Source of the DNA: an uncultured Lachnospiraceae bacterium
GTDB taxonomy: Bacteria; Bacillota; Clostridia; Lachnospirales; Lachnospiraceae
Direction: 5' to 3'
DNA length: 10,276 nucleotides
NCBI GenBank assembly: GCA_905236365.1
Contig: CAJOPP010000047.1
Span: 1-10,276 of the forward strand
This document shows positions 7,195 to 10,276 of the stretch, in pieces (position 1 is the stretch's first letter; each line of letters starts with the position of its first letter). The notes under the pieces are model-generated. The model had not been told where the DNA came from, made no database searches, and saw only the letters and a program-made list of their open reading frames with translations. Made by a program: the position numbers and the translations under genes.

Positions 7195-7986
7195 ATGATT
7201 CGCGTAATGATTGGAAATCATGATGAAAGTATGCGAAAGAGGATGGAAGACACAGTAAGGAAGCAAAAACATTGTCATCTGATAGGTACGTATGATAAAG
7301 GAGACCAATTGTTGTTACACATTAAAGAAGAAAGTCCCGATCTTGTTGTATTAAATCCGGTTTTGCCAAAGTTAGACGGAATAGGAGTAATCGAAAAAAC
7401 ACGGAATGAAATGCAGTTAGATGCTATTCGGTTTATTCTGGTTGCATCTGCTCATCAGACAAAAGTGTTAAATGTACTCCAGAATCGTAAAAATGTCAGA
7501 TTCCTGCCTTGGGATAATAGTGAGGAGATGTTAGAAAAATGTATTTTGGAAACGTCCCAAAATACTTCTAACTCGAATCATTCGCCTCAAGTGGAAGATA
7601 TTGTTGTGAAACAGGGAAATTATGAAAAGGATCTGAATTTACTAGTCACACAGATGATACATGAGATTGGAGTGCCTGCACATATTAAAGGATATCTGTA
7701 TCTTCGTACCGCTATTTTGATGGCTGTGAAAAATATGGATGTATTAAATGCAGTGACCAAGCAATTGTATCCTGATATTGCAAAGGAACATGGCACGACA
7801 GATACGAGAGTGGAACGTGCCATTCGTCATGCAATAGAGGTTGCATGGGAAAGAGGAAATATTGATATGATACACGAACTGTTTGGATATACTATTCAGG
7901 CGGATAAAGGTAAGCCGACAAATTCTGAGTTCATTGCATTGATGGCTGATAGGATACGTTTGGATAAAATGAATGAGACATGCTGA
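7195..7986 (+). CDS. spo0A: Spo0A paralog 1: intact DNA-binding domain, non-phosphorylatable receiver
   Basis: This 263-residue protein has the Spo0A layout: receiver-like domain (about 1-115), Ser/Asn-rich linker (about 116-145) and effector domain (about 146-257). The effector domain is a strong match, with HEIGVPAHIKGYLYLR (156-171), recognition segment RVERAIRHAIEVAW (205-218) and GKPTNSEFIALMAD (239-252). It should bind 0A boxes and contact sigma factor. The receiver is degenerate. Asn54 (VVLNPVLPKLDG) replaces the phosphoacceptor Asp, Asn8-His9 replace the acidic Asp-Asp pair, Ala84 sits at the conserved Thr and Leu104 (FLPWD) at the conserved Lys. It therefore cannot take phosphate in the usual way. 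The ATG at 7195 has a strong AGGAGGG (7184-7190), and its place after spoIVB is the standard spo0A locus. A second paralog follows after 26 bp. Gene identity is firm; mode of control is unknown. Confidence 0.93.
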   Translation: MIRVMIGNHDESMRKRMEDTVRKQKHCHLIGTYDKGDQLLLHIKEESPDLVVLNPVLPKLDGIGVIEKTRNEMQLDAIRFILVASAHQTKVLNVLQNRKNVRFLPWDNSEEMLEKCILETSQNTSNSNHSPQVEDIVVKQGNYEKDLNLLVTQMIHEIGVPAHIKGYLYLRTAILMAVKNMDVLNAVTKQLYPDIAKEHGTTDTRVERAIRHAIEVAWERGNIDMIHELFGYTIQADKGKPTNSEFIALMADRIRLDKMNETC

Positions 7987-7992
7987 TTTGAA

Positions 7993-8001
7993 GGTTGGAG
8001 G
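7993..8001 (+). promoter_or_regulatory. Ribosome binding site that fixes the start of the second spo0A gene
   Basis: GGTTGGAGG is a strong Shine-Dalgarno sequence 11 nt before the ATG at 8013. A TTG at 7995 in the same frame lies inside this element, so it is unlikely to be the start even though it would give a longer reading frame. Confidence 0.7.
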
Positions 8002-8012
8002 AATATTTTATT

Positions 8013-8843
8013 ATGCGTGAAAGTATGAAGATTTTAGCTGTATCTGGACAAAAGAGAAACATATCAGAAATGTTGTTTGGATATATGAAACAATTTGAGT
8101 ATGATGTACAGGAAATAACAGAGGATTATGAAACAATACTGGCAATTGTACGTGAAATGAAGCCGGATATGATTATTTCCGATATCTGCTTAGAAGGAGG
8201 AGATGGCATTTCTTTATTACAACAATGCAAGATGGATGAAGAGTTAAACGATGTTAAATTTGTATTCCTAAGTTCTGTGCTGTCACAGTTAGTGATTGAT
8301 CTGACTTATGATGCTGGGGCAGATTATTATTTTCTTTTTAACCAGGATCCCAAATACATAGCCAGAATATTAGAGCGTATCCTGGAGAGTCATTATCAAT
8401 TAAAACAGCAGAAGAGGCAAAGAGAGGGAATGACAAAAGAACAGAAGCAGTTTTTGTTTGATTCTACATTAGAGAGCGATGTAACCAAAATGATCAGAGA
8501 AATCGGTATACCGGCACATATTAAGGGATATCAGTATATTCGTGAGGGAATTATGATGTCTGTTAAAGATCCGGATATTTTGAACTATATTACAAAATAT
8601 CTGTATCCTACTATTGCAAAAAAATATCATACTACTACCAGTAGTGTGGAGCGTGCTATACGTCATGCGATTGAAGTTGCATGGAATCGTGGTAAATTAG
8701 ATGCGATGGAAGCATTGTTTGGATATAGTGTAAATTCCGGAAAGGGGAAGCCTACAAACTCTGAATTTATTGCATTGATTGCGGACAAATTTCGGTTGGA
8801 ATATCGGATGAAAGGATACGGGTTGGAAGAGTTTACGGCGTAA
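8013..8843 (+). CDS. Spo0A paralog 2: intact DNA-binding domain, partly degenerate receiver
   Basis: This 276-residue protein has a receiver-like domain (about 1-122), a Gln/Lys/Arg-rich linker (about 123-150) and a Spo0A effector domain (about 151-263). Key effector segments are REIGIPAHIKGYQYIR (162-177), VERAIRHAIEVAW (212-224) and GKPTNSEFIALIAD (245-258). The effector is about 60% identical to that of the preceding gene by hand alignment, while the receivers are barely alignable. Ser211 replaces the Arg before VERA. The receiver keeps the phosphoacceptor position, Asp57 (IISDICLEGGDG), and has Ser87 at the Thr site. Ser11-Gly12 replace the acidic Asp-Asp pair and Phe109 the Lys, so Mg2+-dependent phosphorylation looks unlikely. 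A short tail (MKGYGLEEFTA) extends beyond the usual end. The start is the ATG at 8013, set by GGTTGGAGG. The 26-bp gap to paralog 1 suggests one transcript and an old tandem duplication or paired function. No name is established that I can recognise. Confidence 0.9.
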   Translation: MRESMKILAVSGQKRNISEMLFGYMKQFEYDVQEITEDYETILAIVREMKPDMIISDICLEGGDGISLLQQCKMDEELNDVKFVFLSSVLSQLVIDLTYDAGADYYFLFNQDPKYIARILERILESHYQLKQQKRQREGMTKEQKQFLFDSTLESDVTKMIREIGIPAHIKGYQYIREGIMMSVKDPDILNYITKYLYPTIAKKYHTTTSSVERAIRHAIEVAWNRGKLDAMEALFGYSVNSGKGKPTNSEFIALIADKFRLEYRMKGYGLEEFTA

Positions 8844-8930
8844 GGACTGTTGGTCGGATGCAGGATAAGCGATAAAAATGACAAAAATTGATGAAGAAGT
8901 AATGTTGTAGAAAATGCACATGTTTTCCTT

Positions 8931-8957
8931 TTGTTTTTTATGAAGTTGTGATACAAT
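8931..8957 (+). promoter_or_regulatory. Candidate glgA promoter
   Basis: TGATACAAT (8949-8957) is an extended -10 element with one change from TGnTATAAT. TTGTTT (8931-8936) is a possible -35, but the spacer is only 15 bp. It lies 36 bp before the glgA start in the 150-bp gap after the second spo0A gene. No terminator is evident in the gap, so read-through from spo0A remains possible. Confidence 0.45.
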
Positions 8958-8993
8958 AGACAATAGTAATGACATTAAGGAGAGAAGAAACGA

Positions 8994-10276
8994 ATGAAAA
9001 AAATTGCTTACATTGCTTCTGAATGTGTTCCTTTTATTAAGACAGGAGGTCTTGCGGACGTAGTGGGAACGCTTCCGAAGATATTTGATAAAAGAGAGTA
9101 TGATGTTCGAATTATTATTCCCAATTATTTGTGTATTCCTTCCAAGTATAAAGAAAAGATGCGTTTTATTACCAATTTCCAGATGGATATTGGTAATCAT
9201 TCGCAGTATGTTGGCATTATGTACATGGAATATGAAGGGGTTCCTGTTTATTTTATTGATAATGAATTTTATTTTAATGGATCGACTCCTTATAGTGATA
9301 CCAAATGGGATATTGAAAAGTTCTGTTATTTCTCAAAAGCAGCACTTTCCATTTTGCCAGTTGTAGGATTCCGTCCGGATATTATACATTGCCATGATTG
9401 GCAGGCAGGGTTAATACCGGTTTATCTGAAAACTTTATTTGCAGGAAATCCGTTTTTTGGAGGTATTAAGTCGATTATGACGATTCATAATCTTCAATTT
9501 CAAGGCAGGTGGGACGTGGATCATGTCAAATATTGTTCGGGACTTCCGGATTATTTATTTACTTCCGATAAGCTGGAGATGTATAAAGATGCTTCTATGT
9601 TGAAAGGCGGACTTGTCTATGCGGACGTGATCACAACGGTGAGTAATACATATGCATATGAAATTCAGACCCCTTATTATGGGGAAGGGTTAGATGGTTT
9701 GTTGCAGGCAAGAAATCAATCACTAGTAGGAATTGTTAACGGAATTGATTATGACATCTACAATCCGGAAAGGGATAAACATCTTGTAAAGCCATATAAT
9801 ACTAAGAATATTAAGAAAAACAAGGCAATGAATAAAACTGCACTACAAAAAGAATTAGGTCTTCCTGTTGATAAGAACCAATTTGTTCTCGGTATTATTT
9901 CCAGATTAACGGATCAGAAGGGTTTAGATTTGGTAGATGCAGTTATGAATGAAATTTGTCAGGATGGAGTACAGTTTATTGTATTAGGAACAGGAGATCC
10001 GAGATATGAGAATATGTTTCGGTATTATCAGGGATTTCATCCGGCAAAAGTAAGTGCGAACATTTATTTCTCGGATGCACTATCCCATAAGATGTATGGG
10101 GGTTGCGATGCAATCTTAGTTCCATCGAGGTTTGAACCATGTGGCTTGACTCAGTTGATGGCACTTCGTTACGGTTCTCTTCCAATCGTACGAGAGACTG
10201 GCGGTTTGAAAGATACGGTTATTCCATACAATGAATTTGAGCAGACAGGTACAGGATTTTCCTTTTCAAATTATAA
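8994..10276 (+). CDS. glgA: Glycogen synthase (ADP-glucose), 3' end missing
   Basis: GlgA, a GT5 family enzyme, transfers glucose from ADP-glucose to the growing alpha-1,4 glucan in cytosolic glycogen storage. The frame is open from the ATG at 8994 to the window end, giving 427 residues; about 50-60 C-terminal residues are missing from a typical 475-490. The N-terminal ADP-glucose motif KTGGLADVVG is at 16-25. HCHDWQAGL (132-140), TIHNLQFQG (163-171), TVSNTYAYEI (215-224) and YGEGLDGLL (229-237) follow. The second Rossmann domain shows VNGIDYDIYNP (248-258), SRLTDQKG (303-310, with the nucleotide-binding Arg304 and Lys309), the catalytic-site EPCGLTQLMALRYG (381-394) and ETGGLKDTV (401-409). 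All are intact. AAGGAGAG (8977-8984) precedes the start. No other glg gene is visible, and the link to the upstream spo0A pair is position only. Confidence 0.96.
   Translation, partial: MKKIAYIASECVPFIKTGGLADVVGTLPKIFDKREYDVRIIIPNYLCIPSKYKEKMRFITNFQMDIGNHSQYVGIMYMEYEGVPVYFIDNEFYFNGSTPYSDTKWDIEKFCYFSKAALSILPVVGFRPDIIHCHDWQAGLIPVYLKTLFAGNPFFGGIKSIMTIHNLQFQGRWDVDHVKYCSGLPDYLFTSDKLEMYKDASMLKGGLVYADVITTVSNTYAYEIQTPYYGEGLDGLLQARNQSLVGIVNGIDYDIYNPERDKHLVKPYNTKNIKKNKAMNKTALQKELGLPVDKNQFVLGIISRLTDQKGLDLVDAVMNEICQDGVQFIVLGTGDPRYENMFRYYQGFHPAKVSANIYFSDALSHKMYGGCDAILVPSRFEPCGLTQLMALRYGSLPIVRETGGLKDTVIPYNEFEQTGTGFSFSNY

Noticed and set aside
7995..8012. TTG at 7995 as the start of the second spo0A gene
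   Set aside because: It lies inside the GGTTGGAGG ribosome binding site. The ATG at 8013 is correctly placed downstream and leads straight into the receiver domain.
8697..9200. Reverse-strand 167-codon open frame spanning the spo0A-glgA gap
   Set aside because: It is antisense to the conserved 3' end of the second spo0A gene and the 5' end of glgA, has no recognisable domain, and its amino-acid make-up looks like translated antisense of AT-rich DNA.

Overview
The window is a moderately AT-rich, densely packed stretch of a bacterial chromosome with every recognised gene on the + strand. The gene order dxs - tlyA - nadK - argR - recN - spoIVB - spo0A is the classic Firmicutes housekeeping/sporulation neighbourhood. 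Having nadK between tlyA and argR, together with the protein style, points to an anaerobic Clostridia, most likely Lachnospiraceae or a close relative. This is inferred from gene order and motifs only. SpoIVB and Spo0A-type proteins suggest a spore former or a recent descendant of one.

Region 1 (2-5820) looks like one transcription unit. It holds the 3' part of dxs (isoprenoid precursor synthesis), tlyA (S4/FtsJ-type rRNA methyltransferase), nadK (NAD kinase), argR (arginine repressor) and recN (SMC-like repair ATPase). Gaps are 14-91 bp and each internal gene has its own ribosome binding site. The unit ends in a very strong intrinsic terminator, a perfect 15-bp stem followed by seven T. A sigma-G-like promoter overlaps the recN stop codon and the left arm of that terminator. 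It would start spoIVB transcripts inside the hairpin loop, so those transcripts would escape termination.

Region 2 (5838-8843) is the sporulation block. spoIVB encodes the membrane-anchored PDZ serine peptidase that signals from the forespore, with an intact catalytic triad. After a 262-bp regulatory-looking gap come two adjacent Spo0A-type genes. Both keep a well-conserved Spo0A DNA-binding domain, but both have degenerate receiver domains. The first has Asn at the phosphoacceptor Asp position and lacks the acidic pair, the Thr and the Lys of the phosphorylation site. The second keeps the Asp but lacks the acidic pair and the Lys. This tandem pair is the most unusual thing in the window: if no canonical spo0A exists elsewhere in the genome, entry into sporulation here cannot work by the textbook phosphorelay. 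The gap upstream of the first spo0A holds two related dyad elements, a candidate promoter, 0A-box-like sites and a pair of mutually exclusive hairpins just before the ribosome binding site.

Region 3 (8844-10276) holds a candidate promoter and the 5' part of glgA (glycogen synthase), cut by the window end. It is probably a separate unit with no evident link to sporulation. No rRNA, tRNA, CRISPR or mobile element was seen.
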